The translations under genes and the position numbers were made by a program. The notes beneath the pieces were generated by a model that did no database searches, was not told the DNA's origin, and saw only the letters and a program-made list of their open reading frames with translations. A stretch of DNA of 64,000 nt from Nageia nagi (Eukaryota > Pinophyta). Of this stretch, positions 11,586 through 23,839 are shown one piece after another; position 1 is the stretch's first letter, and every line of letters begins with the position of its first letter. The stretch covers positions 21,204,001 through 21,268,000 of the forward strand of contig JBITNC010000002.1 in NCBI GenBank assembly GCA_050084985.1. Reading direction: 5' to 3'.

Positions 11586-13927
11586 TCATTTTTGGTATGA
11601 ATAAAAAGAAATAGATTTTAAGAGGCTCCCAAAACCTAGTGAAAAGATCACAAAGAAATTTGAAGTAAGTATACAAAGATACATAGGATGAATTTAGATT
11701 AACCATATTTTATCTTTCAAGTGCCTTTACTTAACAACCCCTATATTAAATTTTAAAAATAAACATCAAAAGCTTTAAAGCATTGGATGATCCTCACTCT
11801 ATTTGAGAGTGCTCAATAATTTATTCATAATCCTTTCAAGTATTTTCTAATGAAATACCTATTTTTGCTTAGTATGCCAAGAGGATTCTACCCCATATTT
11901 GTTGTCTTCCTAAGTACAGGGCTTGTTATTTCCAAATTTTTATCTTCTACTTTTACTTTTTCTTTTCCTCTCATTTTCTTCCATTAACATTCAAATTACT
12001 TTTGATTCATATTGCATTTTACCACTATCATTCTCTTTATGGGATTTGTCCCTCTAATTGTCATCATTTATCCATTTTAACATCAGGAAATACTTCTCTT
12101 ATTATTTACTAGCTTGGGCCTGAGATTGCAAATGATGTAGGTTGGCATATCTATTTGTTCAACTATGTGTAGAATTCTTTTGACCTTGATGACTAACATG
12201 TTTTCAACCATTCTCTTTTTCTTTATTCTCCTTTCCAACTTCTCTTTGGCCCTCTTTTGGTTCTAACTTTCACTTAAGATATTCTTTAGCATAATGATTG
12301 AATTTCTTACAAATGCAACATTTTACTGGTAAATTTTCATAGATAATTTCAAAGATCCTCCTCCTTCATGAAGGATAATATCCTTCCTAATTTTTTTGAC
12401 ATATCAATATTAATAAAAAATTTAGCTTCTATCATTAGCTTTTCTTGTTTCATTACATAATCTATTGCTACCTTATCCATAACCGATCTAGCCATAAAAA
12501 CAAGGATATTAGCATTCCAAAACTCCAAGAGTAGCCGTGGGTAGTTAATCCTTGTAGGAATTAAGTTTAGGTTTTCTATTTTAGGAAGAAAATGTGATGT
12601 TATTTTTTCAAAAGAAGGCCTTTTTTCAAGAAATAGGATTCCATTTTCAAGAAATGAAAATGAAATGAAATATTATTAATGTTTGTGGTGGGCAAAATAT
12701 GACCTGAGGGATTGAAAAAATAGAATAGTGAAAACTATAAGTAGGGGGTCCAAAAGTGCTTAGCCAAAAAAAATAAAAATAAATACAAAAGAGTGCATAA
12801 TCACACACATAGATAAGTAATATCATCCATAAGATGCATTCTCTCTTAATTTCTCCTAACATCAGATGTTGATGAAGCAATACTAAAAAAAATCATTGAC
12901 CTAGCTCCACTTATCATTAATCTAGAGTCTGAAAGATCCATGGGTACGTTGTCTAATTCCCTGCTAATGTTTAGTTTATTTGGTGCTTATAATTTTTAGC
13001 CAATATCTAGATCATACCTTGGTAAATTAGAGATGGTGAAATAGGATGTAATAAGTTGAGATTATTAAGGGTGGGAGACACCTAGATGAGAGGTTTTTGG
13101 TTGACAAAATTGGGTGGCTTCTTGATATAAAGCCCTATGAAATGTTGGTCCTCATAACAAAAAAAGGTGGATATAGAGAGAGAATCACCCCTAAAGAGCC
13201 AATGGAATCTACCTCAAATATCATATTATATTGGATAAAAAACATACATATTCATTTCTCTCTTGGAATATGAAGATCTTTTCCAACCCCTAGCTGATGG
13301 GAACATACTTGAAGTTACCCAATGGAGACCTATATGCCATGTGTCAAAGGCTACTAGAGGTATTAATGAGGCACTATCTAACTATATTGCATGTGGAGAA
13401 TTCCTTTAGAAGTGCCATACTTTTAACTTCTCTAGCCATCATCATATTTTTCTATTAGCTATCTACAAATCTCATCAAGAATTAGTTGAGCTCCTAATAA
13501 CCTCCCAATAAAGGTAAATTTCCTTTTATCTTCTTTCAAACTTAAAATTTCCTTTGGGATATAAATGTGTGCTTCACCCTCAACTATCTTTGTCTCAATC
13601 ATGAAACTTTATTTAACTCAATTGGATGCTCCCTTGTCATAACATTAATCAAATATGTTAGAGGTCTAGATGAGGTTATTTTCTTTCCTAATTCATTGTA
13701 TTGAAGCAGTCATTTGAATGTATTATTATCCAAATTCATCTTTTCTTTGCCCTAAATTCCTTGAATTTGTGAGCTCCTTATCAGGATTTATGATCTCCTA
13801 GAGGAGCTCTAAATGACCCCTCCATTACTAGCCTCCACCATCCTCTTTCAATATGAAGTTTCAGATATCCATTGGTGTTAGGCATGAGCTAACCCAAGCA
13901 TGTGTTAACCTTGACTCTAGGTTATAT
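11586..13927 (-). mobile_element. LINE-like insertion with DUF4283-type frame
   Basis: About 2.3 kb splitting the copia frame between HNLMN and LLQKGYNLFFED. The 9-base string TTGATGAAT occurs at both edges (11,577-11,585 and 13,928-13,936), consistent with a target duplication longer than the usual 5 bp of LTR elements. The minus strand encodes remnants of a DUF4283 plus CCHC protein, as in ORF1 of plant L1-type LINEs. No RT or endonuclease domain was seen, so it would be a 5'- or internally deleted copy. The block 12,655-12,755 is shared with 2,985-3,085. Confidence 0.5.
12290..13640 (-). pseudogene. DUF4283 / CCHC zinc-knuckle protein remnant
   Basis: Minus-strand fragments in order: GEAHIYIPKEILSLKEDKRK with FTFIGRLLGAQLILDEIC (near 13,500-13,600), matching the DUF4283 start (IPKE...F..SLVGKFLG..P); INYPRLLLEFWNANILVFMA (near 12,500-12,560); then KLMIEAKFFINIDMSKKLG; then YENLPVKCCICKKFNHYAKE (near 12,300-12,345), the zinc knuckle that follows DUF4283 in plant LINE ORF1 proteins. 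Several stops and frame changes are present. The region between 12,650 and 13,450 shows no clear frame and contains a repeat block. The function in LINEs is nucleic-acid binding; this copy is dead. Confidence 0.55.
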
Positions 13928-14200
13928 TTGATGAATGTTGAATATTTACTACAAAAAGGGTTTATAATTTATTTTGAAGATAATGCTTATGAATTAATTG
14001 ATAAAATTTAAAATTTGATTGCTCAAGTTTGAATAACATAAAATAAAATATATCCATCATGTTTACAAAATGATTTTCCTATTGCGTATAAGGTTATTCT
14101 ATACAATCATTCATGGTTAGATATGATCATTTAAATAATTTTAGTTGATTACATTTATTGTATACAAAGAATATTATAAATAGGTTAGCCTTGATTGAAA

Positions 14201-15170
14201 TGTTAAGTATGGAGCCTCACATTTAATGAGGTGATTTGATTTGATCTGGTCTAGATCTCAAGTGAAAATTCTTATTCAATAAAAATGGATGGTTTAATTT
14301 GTATGCTAGTAAATTGTAGGTTGATATCCAATGTGTTGAAAATTGTATACCAAAAACCATGATGAATTAATAGGAAGATCAAATATAGAAATATCTAAGA
14401 TCGAATGCACTAAATAAGGATTTAACTGTATCCAAGCCTCATTTGGTTATAAATTGATGGATTAGGGTATCAAAAGTAGGAGCATGGTGTGAGACCCACA
14501 TGAGAGTTAGCTAGTAGAGCAAAGAGCCTTGGTGGTTAGTGTATCAAGTGGAGGTGAAGACACCATGGTAGACGGGTGTTGCATGATGCATGCAAGGTAA
14601 ATCAAGATTTAATGATTGGGTGAGATGATCAATGGTTTTGTTAGAGGAAGGGCAACATAGTATTTGCTTTGATTGTAATACCTCACATGTATTGTATTGA
14701 TATCCTAAAAGGCAGTAATGCTTGAATGTAAAGGAAGTGTTGGAGGCTGTAATTCCAATGTGTGGTAATGCTTATGATGGCATTACAAAAGGATTTCCAT
14801 GGAAGCATTCCTATGATGTATTCCTCCAAAGAGAAGATAAGAGGAATTGCTTGTAATAATAGTAGAGTTATTATGTCATGGGTGAAGGAGAAACCATATT
14901 TGAAAAGCCTACTAAGAGATGGAGATAGGATGTTGTTGCAAGAATGTTGTTTGGTTCTTCCTTCATGTATTTTTGATTATCAAAATAATAGAATTGTACT
15001 ATGTCAATGCTTCTTTGGGGATGTATATCAATGAGATGTTGAGTGAACCTTGTTATATGATGGTGTTATTCTTATATTGCATGTTTGAGTTTATTTTTAT
15101 TATTATTACTCATGTATTCTTTCTTATGATAAGATTGTTAAGGTTTATTAAAAAATAAAAGAACCCAAAA
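14201..15170 (+). repeat. 5' LTR of the small LTR element
   Basis: 970 bp, TGTTAAGTATGGAGCC start and AAAAGAACCCAAAA end, aligned throughout with 15,821-16,770 (for example GTTGATATCCAATGTG in both). The 90-codon frame at 14,762 is only partly kept in the other LTR and is not taken as a gene. Confidence 0.82.
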
Positions 15171-15820
15171 AGTGGTATCAAAGATTAATGTTGGGTGGAT
15201 TCTAGTTTAAGTAGGAGCTGGTAGCTACAACAAAAATGGGTTGTGGGAATTGTAACCAAGATTGAGTTTATATTCAAAATTTAGAAAATATGATAAGTAG
15301 TAAGGGAGCCTGGTCACCTCTCTTGCTCTATCCCTTCCTAGGTTTTGTATACAAAAGCTTGCAAATTGAAAATTAGTTTTTCCAATGTAGTGGTCTTGAT
15401 TGCAAAAGAAGGAGAGGGGTGATTGGTATATGTAACAATTTGTTTGATTTCATATTAAATACTTGATAAATTTATATATGGAGGAAGAAAAATTGATCAC
15501 TTCTCTTTACTCTATCCCTCCTATAGTTTTCTATATAGCTTAGAATTGGAAAATGGTTTTCCAATGTATTATTCTTGATAGTGAAAAATTAGGAGATTGG
15601 TCAAGTAGTGGGAGAAATAAAAGGAAGAATGAGGTAGATTATCTTGTTGCTTATTGATCATAGGAGAAGGTGTAAGGTTGAAACTAATTAGGTGTTGTGG
15701 TTCAAAGCATGGTGAAAGAATAATATGAAGGATTTGAATATACACAATTTGGCTTGAATATGTTCTTTGGTAGATGCACCAATAATTGAGTTATTTTGAG
15801 TTAGGCTCCAAGTGGAAGAT
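15171..15820 (+). other. interior of the small LTR element
   Basis: 650 bp with the primer-binding site at its left end and the polypurine tract at its right end. Two related segments occur inside: CACCTCTCTTGCTCTATCCC (15,316) and CACTTCTCTTTACTCTATCC (15,498), about 180 bp apart. No coding frame is recognisable. Confidence 0.6.
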
Positions 15821-16770
15821 TGTTAAGTATAAAACCTAATATTTAATGAGATGGTCTATTTCAATCTAATCTATATTCTAAGTGATTATTCCTATTTAAT
15901 GAAACAAGGTGGTTTAATCTGTATGCCAATAAATTATGGGTTGATATCCAATGTGATGAAAATTGTATGCCATAAACTATGATCAATTAATAAGAAGACT
16001 AGATATAGAAATTTTTGAGATCTAATGCATTAAATGAGGAATTGGCTATATGCAGGCTTCATGTGCTTATTAATTAATGGATTGGGTTATGAACAGTAAG
16101 AGCATGGTGTGAGAGCTATATGAGAGTCAGCTAAGCTAAGAACCATGATGGCTGGTGTAGCCAGGGGAGGTGAAGACACCATGGTGGCTAGGTATTATAT
16201 GATGCATGTAAGGTCAATAAAGGTTTAGTGATTGGGTGAGATGATCAATATTTTTATGAGATGAAGGGTAGCATAGTATTTTCTCTAGTTGTAATCCCTC
16301 ACATGTATATTATTGATATCCTAAGAGATAGTAATGCCTAAGTGTAAAGGGAATTTTGGAGGATGTAATTTTAGTATGTGGTAATGCCTATGATGGCATT
16401 ATGAAAGTATTCTTATGATGTATTCCTCCAAAGAGATGATGATAGGAAGTGCTAGTAATCATGGTGGAGTGATTGTGTTGTGGGTGAAGAAGAAACCCAT
16501 GTTTGAGAAGCCTATTAGGATATGGAGAGAGGGTGTTTCTGCAAGATTGTTATTTGATTCTTCCTTCATGTATTTGTAATTGCTGGAATAATAGAATTAT
16601 TGTATTGGTGCTTCTTAGGGGATGTAGCTCAATGAGTTATTTAGTGAACATTATTATATGATGGTGTTCTTCTTTTCTTGAAAATTTGAGTTTACTTCTA
16701 TTGTTATTGCTCATGTAATATTTCTCATGATAATAATGTTAAGGTTTATTAAAAATAAAAGAACCCAACA
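15821..16770 (+). repeat. 3' LTR of the small LTR element
   Basis: 950 bp partner of 14,201-15,170, starting TGTTAAGTATAAAACC and ending GAACCCAACA. Substitutions are frequent, so the insertion is old. Confidence 0.82.
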
Positions 16771-17230
16771 TGAAGAAACAATATAAAATTTGTAAAACAT
16801 GTATTCATGATAAGAAACAAAGGGAATCATTTCTTATAGGATAATCATGCATAGAAAGAGGTGAATTAGAAATTGTATATTTAGATTTATGTAGTCCTAT
16901 ACAAGTTTCTTCACTTGAGGGAATTTATATTTTCTTATTTTTATTAATCTTTACAATAAAAAAAACTAGGTAAATTTTTCCAAAATAAATATAATGAATT
17001 TGAATTTTTTTATCAGTTCAAAGCTTTAGTTGAGAAATAAAGTGGAAATTGTATAAAAGTTTTGAGAACTTATGGAAGTGGTGAATTTTTGTCTAATGAG
17101 ATTTTAGATTTTTTGTAAAATAAATGATTTTAAAAAATTACGTCAACATATACATAACAAAATGAATTGTTGAAAGAAATATCAAAATCATTATGAAGTT
17201 CAAAATTTACCACATGAATTATCCTATAAT

Positions 17231-17352
17231 ATTTCTTGTTTTTATGTTTTTTGGTCATTGCATATGCACATGTTCCTAATTAAAATATACTATTTCTTAT
17301 TTTGATATTTTTTGTGCATTGCATATGCACATGTTCCTAATGAAAATAAGTA
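17231..17352 (+). repeat. 61-bp tandem duplication in the copia integrase remnant
   Basis: Two adjacent units (17,231-17,291 and 17,292-17,352) share ATTTCTTRTTTT at the start and the string CATTGCATATGCACATGTTC. The duplicated segment covers the integrase AYAHVP motif, so it arose after the element was inserted or in an already inactive copy. Confidence 0.8.
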
Positions 17353-17924
17353 AACATTAGAGGATAAAGGAGAAAAGTATAATTTTGTAGGACATAGTAA
17401 GAATTCCAAAGTTTACAAAATATTTAATCCCATTACAAAAAATATTGTAATCAATCAAGATGTAGAATTTCTTGAAAAGAAATAATTTATGTGATAACAA
17501 CATAATAGAACAACAATAATATGAGGTAATTTTATGAATACATTCAAAATTCACAAGGAGTATCTTTAATTATGACACCATAAATCAATTTTGATCCACA
17601 AGGAGTATATTCCTCTTTAATAAGTTCTATTGATATCTCATATTCAAATGAAACATCAAGGAAAACTCAAATCCTAAAAAAAAAAATATGATATAACTAA
17701 ACAAGCATTTTTAATTATTGTTGTGATGAGTTAAATTTAGATTTTGTATTATATTCCACTTCTAATTGTGTAAAGTGGGTTGTAATGAGATTATTAAGAA
17801 TGAAAATGAGAAAAATTCATTAATAAATTAATTAAATAAATTGAAAGAAAGAACACATGGGAATTGCTAAATCTTTTGAATAAGTAGTAAAAAGGTAGTT
17901 TCAATAACTTAGGATATATTATTG

Positions 17925-18130
17925 TAAAACCATTGCACAAACATAAATATTAGATGTTGCTTTTTTTTATTTTGGCAATGATAACCCATCATATGTAGAA
18001 GGTGTTTCATGTAGATGTGAAATTAGCTTTCCTAAATACAATTCTAGAAGAAGTCTATATACATTTAAACTACTATCATGATTTTAATTATATTTTACAA
18101 CATCTTGAATTCTTTATGAAATTATCATTT
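17925..18130 (+). pseudogene. copia reverse transcriptase, first part only
   Basis: The frame starting at 18,002 reads FHVDVKLAFLNTILEEVYIH, matching the copia RT motif (QMDVKTAFLNG.LEEEVY). The usual N-G after FLN and the following QP.GF are altered, and nothing recognisable of the YVDD half follows. The element ends or is deleted here. Confidence 0.7.
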
Positions 18131-20720
18131 TTTATTTTGATATTTAATAGGGAGGTTATTAAGATAAATAAATATAAAAGATCCCTTATATACTATTATG
18201 ATACGAAAAGAGGATCAGAAATCATTTTAGATATCTCTACAACACATCAAAACTATTGGTTAGATAAGATTTACAAGTAACATACAATTATAAGTTTATT
18301 TTGAGATGAAAATGTTAACTTTAATGTCTCTACAACTCATCAAACCTCTAGATTAGATAACTGCTAACAATAAAATATAAATTTATAAACAATCAATTCA
18401 AATTTTAACCATATGCATAAAAATGTGCAAACTTAAAGAACAACTAGACCAAAAGATTGTATCTAATTATGAAAGGATTATCTGTAGATTTAAATATTTG
18501 ATATAGACTAATTACTATAAGCAAATATTATGAATTCCTATTTTTCATTTCATTTAATTATTAGTTTAAACAATTACGAAATTCTACAAGAAAAATACTT
18601 TTATCATAACATTATTATTTAAACCATTAATAATATTTGATGTACCATAGCATAAGATTACAATTACTAGTAATTAAATACTTATACATTTTATTTATTC
18701 TGAATAGTTTTCCATGTAACATTATAAACCTTTATTTAGAAAGTGGCAATGACAAATGATTAAAACACTATACATGAGAAAAGGTCACGATAATAATCCT
18801 CTTCGATACCATACCTTACATGAGCATACAGTAATAAAAATTAATATTTATAATAAATATGTTCTCTATTTTTCACTATTGTTATTTCATGTGGCATAAG
18901 AGTATGATCCATGGTATATTTCATATCCCTATTATACTTTTTATTTTAATATCTCATGATTAATGTTTCACATATATGCATGATTGCAAGCTATGTATGG
19001 ATAATTCAATATTTTCTAAAGTTTTCTATATAATAATTATTTATTTTTTATCTTATGATTTCGCTAACAGTAATAATTATCAAATATGTTATAACTTTTA
19101 TATGTTTTAGTTTTTTTCACATTGTTATTAGTTCAAAGCACATAAACTTTAAAAAAGTTAAAAGAAATTTTACTAAGAATCACACGTACACTCTCTCCTT
19201 ATTTTACTTATATCAAACTTATAATCTGCTTTAATTTTTTCAATTTTAAGATTGTTGATTTCAAAATAAAAATATAAATATTTGTATATTTTATGATTGA
19301 TTGTTGATTTCAAATTATCATTATATTTATTATAAATATAATCTTAATCATAAGACATTAATTATGTGTTTGCACTTATAGGAATTGTAATCTAATAAAA
19401 TATTTTTTATATTCTTCATAAGAAAGAATATTGCATTCAATCAAATAAAAGTTAAAATAAATAATAAGATAAATGTTGAACTACACTTTTTTAGATATAT
19501 CATTAGAAAATAAAATAACAACCACATAAGAAATATTAAAATTCAAATGGAAAATGTTATATTCAATCAAATAAAAAATATTATATACAAAAAATTTCAT
19601 ATTCTAATGTAATAGCTAAAATTCATATTATTATAATAAACTTTCATTACATAAATATTTAACTATGCATTTGTTTACTATAAATTTTATATATGATTTA
19701 AAAATATATACTTACATGTAATCTCTAAAAACTAATGAATATAAATTATTCAAGATACTATAAATTATTTTTATGTATAATCTTAATAATGTACATGATA
19801 ATAAAATAAATAATAATAATTTAAAAAAAAACTAAAATAATAATAATAGTAATGTAAGCATAATAATCCAAAATTAATTATGAAAAATTATCTTGATTTG
19901 TAGAGACATTTTGAAAAAATAAAAATAAAAAAGTATATATTTATGCACATATCAATAATTTTTTACTTTCAAAAGTATTAAAGAATAATGATTTTTGTTA
20001 GGTTATAAATTAATAGTTATAATAGTAAAATAGTAAAAATATTTTATTAGACATAATAATTCTAAATTGATCAAATGATTGTGAAAATAAATATTTATTG
20101 TAAATATAATCTTCTTGTAATCATAATATGTTTGCACATATAGAAATTGTAATCTAATAAAATATTTTTTATATTACTCACAAGAAAGAATATTGTATTC
20201 AATCAAATAAAAGTTATATTAAATAATAAGATAAATGATAAACTACACTTTTTTAGATATATCATTAGAAAACAAAATAACATCCACATAAGAATTATTA
20301 AAATTCAAATGGAAAATGTTATATTCAATCATAGAAAAAATATTATATACAATAATTCCAAATGAAATTAAATTAATAATATAATACTGAAAGTATTCAA
20401 TAAAAATAAGTTATATCTATTTCAAAGTATGATATACAACTATCTTTTTTAAAAGATCATATTGTAATTAATAACACATGTTATTATGGTAAATTTATTT
20501 TAATATTATTTAATTCATTAAATATTTATTATAAAAATTTATATTAGATAAGACGTATGAACTTCCAAACTCAAAGGAAAAAACTACGACATAATTAATA
20601 ATATCTATTAATAAGTCTTATATCTTGTATCAAAAATCATGGTTATTAATGTTCTTAACATAGCTCTTTTTTACATTTCGATTGTCTAGTTTATTCTCCA
20701 AAAATATTATGGACAGCAGT
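18131..20720. other. AT-rich DNA without recognisable genes
   Basis: Very AT-rich, with short poly(A)/poly(T) runs and no coding frame. It holds one pair of direct repeats (19,323-19,592 and 20,091-20,353), listed separately. Confidence 0.6.
19323..20353 (+). repeat. direct repeat pair, about 270 bp each, 768 bp apart
   Basis: Copies at 19,323-19,592 and 20,091-20,353 share long near-identical runs such as GAAATTCAAATGGAAAATG-like and TTTTTTAGATATATCATTAG strings in the same orientation. The ends are not TG...CA and no primer site is visible, so this is either a segmental duplication or a decayed short-LTR element. Confidence 0.7.
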
Positions 20721-20913
20721 TGTCCCTAACCCCACTATGCTTATTGGAAAACACCACGTTCCACATAAAGACATGCCTTTTGGTAAATAGTTACCATTTA
20801 TTGGAATTGGATTAAAACACACCTGATCTCCTCGTTAAAGTTTGGCATTGGAAGTTAGTGGTCACTTCTTTTTGTTCAACTGTAACGCAGATATAATTCT
20901 TTTAACTGAAGCT
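20721..20913. other. GC-richer flank of the RING pseudogene
   Basis: From about 20,721 the base composition shifts away from the surrounding AT-rich DNA. An ATG at 20,842 is in frame with the later HRPPLREVL segment, but the first 24 codons have no recognisable character. Confidence 0.35.
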
Positions 20914-21597
20914 AAACAAAACCAAATGGATCATCGCCCTCCACTTCGTGAAGTACTAACGGATACGATACAGCAGATCTCCTCACATCGTGAATTTCAT
21001 ATTGAAGAAATTGCCCGACTCCAACGTGCCATTGATGAGTTGCAGAGCAGCATTGATAGCTAAACAGACCAAGGCAAACACGACATATGCGATACACACG
21101 TTATCCATCTTGCCTGACCGCCATATTCAATTACTTGCCGAATTGACAGTTTCGACATTCGAATGGCACAGTTAATCGCAATATTGGCTCAGTATGATTA
21201 CTTTCAAATAGACCTAACCCATTCGGCCAGAAATTCGCTGTTTACAAGAGGATATTTTAGACGTGCTTGATGCGGAAAATATTCTTCCAAAATGTCATGG
21301 ATTGATTGAACTGCTGGACAGCTTCTTGGACTATACACAAGAAATAATGAGCTTCATAACTGAATAACAGCGCCATACAGCAAAGAGAGAACGTTGATGA
21401 TGTTCAAGCTAATTATTTCTGCACAGGCGGTGAAGAGGTCTGGATTGGGAATTTGCTATGAGAGGTTTAGAAAAAGAGAGGTGGCGAAGCAGTTGACATG
21501 CGATCCTCGCCACATATTCCACTCGCAGTGCCTTCTCCCATGGTTTCGACAGCACAACACTTGCCATTTTGTCGATGAGCCATGTAGACGGATTTAA
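20914..21597 (+). pseudogene. RING-H2 finger protein pseudogene
   Basis: A GC-richer island. Segments in changing frames: HRPPLREVLTDTIQQISSHR then EEIARLQRAIDELQSSIDS, likely a helical stretch, with a stop at 21,061; then a segment with a stop at 21,174; then DILDVLDAENILPKCHGLIE (stop at 21,363-21,365); then the RING region at about 21,451-21,580: GICYERFRKREVAKQLTC, HIFHSQCLLPWF, QHNTCHF. The spacing C...C-x3-H-x2-H-x2-C and WF..HNTC match plant RING-H2 ubiquitin ligases. The first Cys is lost. The last C-x2-C is broken by what looks like a 1-base deletion: FCR is still readable in the next frame, followed by a stop. Introns cannot be excluded for the upstream part, but the damaged zinc ligands argue for a dead copy. 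Confidence 0.7.
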
Positions 21598-21639
21598 TGG
21601 GTCTTTCAAGATCACCTTACTATTCAAAAGTTCCATCGT

Positions 21640-23839
21640 TTGCTTAGATATTCACCTTATACAAACTTCTATTAAAATTTAAGATTAGAGTCCCAAAGGT
21701 TTAGAGTTAATTAGAGTAATTTTTTTCCACTTAGATTTTCAAGTTATTTTATATGATTTAGAGTTGATATTAAATATAATTTTAAAATTAATGTCAATAT
21801 CTCATGAATTTATTTTGAGGTACGAAGAATATTTATTATCACAAGGTTCAACATTGTTAACTCTATCACAATGGTTATTTAATTTTATTTCTATGATTTA
21901 TTAGTTTTATTTATTAAATTAATGAATAATATAAATATTTATTATTTTATTTAGGAGATTTATTCATTGAAAGTAATTTATGTAAATGCATATCATTATT
22001 TTTAATCAATAAGTTAGATTCTAAGTTTTGAAGTAGTGTTTTGACACTTGAATAAAAACATACATATATCTATTTTAAATGTCTTAAAATAATTGTTAAT
22101 ATATGTTTTTTGTTTTGATATCATATATAATGTATTACCTTATTTGATCAAAATGATTATTATCTCATGTTATTTTATTCTTTTGTGGTGTAAGGATTAA
22201 GAGAGCATTAAGTGAGTTACCCTTAGGTTAAGTGGAGATATTCCTGTTTAAAGAGAAAGAGACCATATGAGATATGGATCTTGATTTTGATAGCTGACAT
22301 GCATTCTATTGATTGGTATTTCTTAGCATTACCTATTAAGACTTAAGATTTTAATTTTTCATATGAACTTTTTCATTTCCATATTTTGTTATGTATACTA
22401 GTATATGATTAATTTCAAAGTTATCATCAATTGATTGACTCATGAAAGTCTCTTTTCAAAAAATAATTGCATGGGTGTTAGGATGTAGCCTTTATGTCGA
22501 TGTAAGGTTCATTAAGTTGAGATCTTGCAAAGGATTTATTGATGATATACGTGACCAATTCTTGGTGTAAAATATGCTTCATAGGTAAAATGACAAGCTT
22601 GGTATTCTCATATCTTATCTTGTTATCTTATATGTGATCTCTAATAACTAAAATGTATATTTTATTTTATTTAAGTTTTTATTACTTTAATTACTACATG
22701 TTTAATACAATATGTATTATTTAAGATTTATCCATGTAACTTTTAGTATCAATATATTAGTGACACTGTGACTAGATTCCATATACCCTTCATTTTCAAA
22801 GTATTTTTTCTAAGAAAAAAACTCTAAATTTTTTTTAAGGGAGTTAAAATTTGCATCAAGTGTAATAGAGATGGATATTCTTGAATTTCTTATTAATAAA
22901 TATTGAAATACATATAATAAACACTAGTATAGTTTCACATTGATGCTAGAAGAAAAAGTATAAGCCTCTCAAATGGAGTTAAGTGAATGAAGTTTAGCTG
23001 AATATAGTATGTTTGAGAATTTACAGTAATAAATATGAAGTGTTATTTATATCATGCTAAAGTTAGGATGGCCCCAAATAAGAAGGTAATCCTCTAACTG
23101 ATGAGATCAAAAATATAATTTTACCTATAGCTTCTATTAGCTTTTGAATTAGATAATTTCAATGAATATGGGGATTCTCATTTCCACATCCATGATTTTG
23201 AATATATACCTTATAGCTATGGAGTAGTATCAATGAAAATCTAAAAGTAGTGTATTTTTTCTTAACTTAGTGGATAAGGTACAAAAATAGTTCCATACCC
23301 TAGAACCTTAAACAATTACCTCATATATTCAATTTAAAAAAGCATTTTGAAATCATTTTAGGTATAATTTCCAAAGACCTCTAGGTTTCAAAATTCTCAT
23401 TCCTTGCAAGAAACCTACTAATGAAAGAATGCAAAATTTTATTCCAAAATCTTAAAAAAATAAATCATGAAAAGCATGTTTCAAAGGAAATTCTTCAAAA
23501 TATTCTTCTTAGTTTAAATTCTTTCAGCATTCATTATAAATATGAGGCTTTTATGGGTGTTATAAGCTTATTAGAAAAATGAAATCCCTAGTTGAAGCTT
23601 TATAATTCAAATATGTTAATTCTACCAAATAAAATAGCAAAAAGTCACATCTTGGGAAGGAATACCAAAGTGAATGTTGATTATTAAAGTTCAAAATATG
23701 TTTAAATAGAATAGAAGATGGATGATATGCATATTTAACTCTTTATCAATCCAAAAAAGTATGTTTAAAGATTATCTTGAAAGAGAATTGACTTATTATA
23801 TGTTTAAGGAACGAAATATAAACATGACGAAGGGAAATA
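21640..23839. other. AT-rich DNA, nothing recognised
   Basis: 2.2 kb with no frame longer than about 50 codons that resembles a protein family, no LTR pair and no terminal inverted repeat that I could see. Confidence 0.5.

Larger units (their letters stand above)
14201..16770 (+). mobile_element. small non-autonomous LTR retrotransposon (TRIM/LARD-like)
   Basis: 2,570 bp: LTR 14,201-15,170, interior 15,171-15,820, LTR 15,821-16,770. Target duplication TGAAA (14,196-14,200) and TGAAG (16,771-16,775). The primer site TGGTATCAAAG starts at 15,173 and the polypurine tract AAGTGGAAGA lies just before 15,821; both are of copia type. The 650-bp interior has no gag or pol domain. It must have been mobilised in trans. 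It interrupts the copia integrase. Confidence 0.82.
13928..17560 (+). pseudogene. copia integrase remnant, split by an LTR element
   Basis: Join of 13,928-14,200 and 16,771-17,560. Left part: LLQKGYNLFFEDNAYELIDK, then a GAG-pre-integrase segment with RYDHLNN and KNIINRLALIE. Right part: KICKTCIHDKKQRESFLIG (the zinc-binding C-x2-C of the HHCC motif), LEIVYLDLCSPIQ (catalytic core start, equivalent to HSDLCGP), AYAHVPN, and EFLEKK near 17,470. Joining the two parts across the insertion restores the order seen in intact copia integrases, which shows the insertion hit a continuous frame. Multiple stops mean no activity. Confidence 0.65.
10366..18130 (+). mobile_element. degenerate Ty1/copia polyprotein region, truncated
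   Basis: After the split LTR and its primer-binding site (10,370-10,381), translated remnants follow the copia order gag, protease, integrase, reverse transcriptase on the plus strand, ending in the first part of the RT. No matching 3' LTR was found after 18,130, so the 3' end is deleted or unrecognisable. Two later insertions interrupt it (11,586-13,927 and 14,201-16,770). Every domain carries stops. Confidence 0.75.

Noticed and set aside
14762-15158. Frames of 90 and 79 codons in the 5' LTR of the small LTR element
   Set aside because: The matching region of the 3' LTR has stops and frame changes, so there is no sign of protein conservation.
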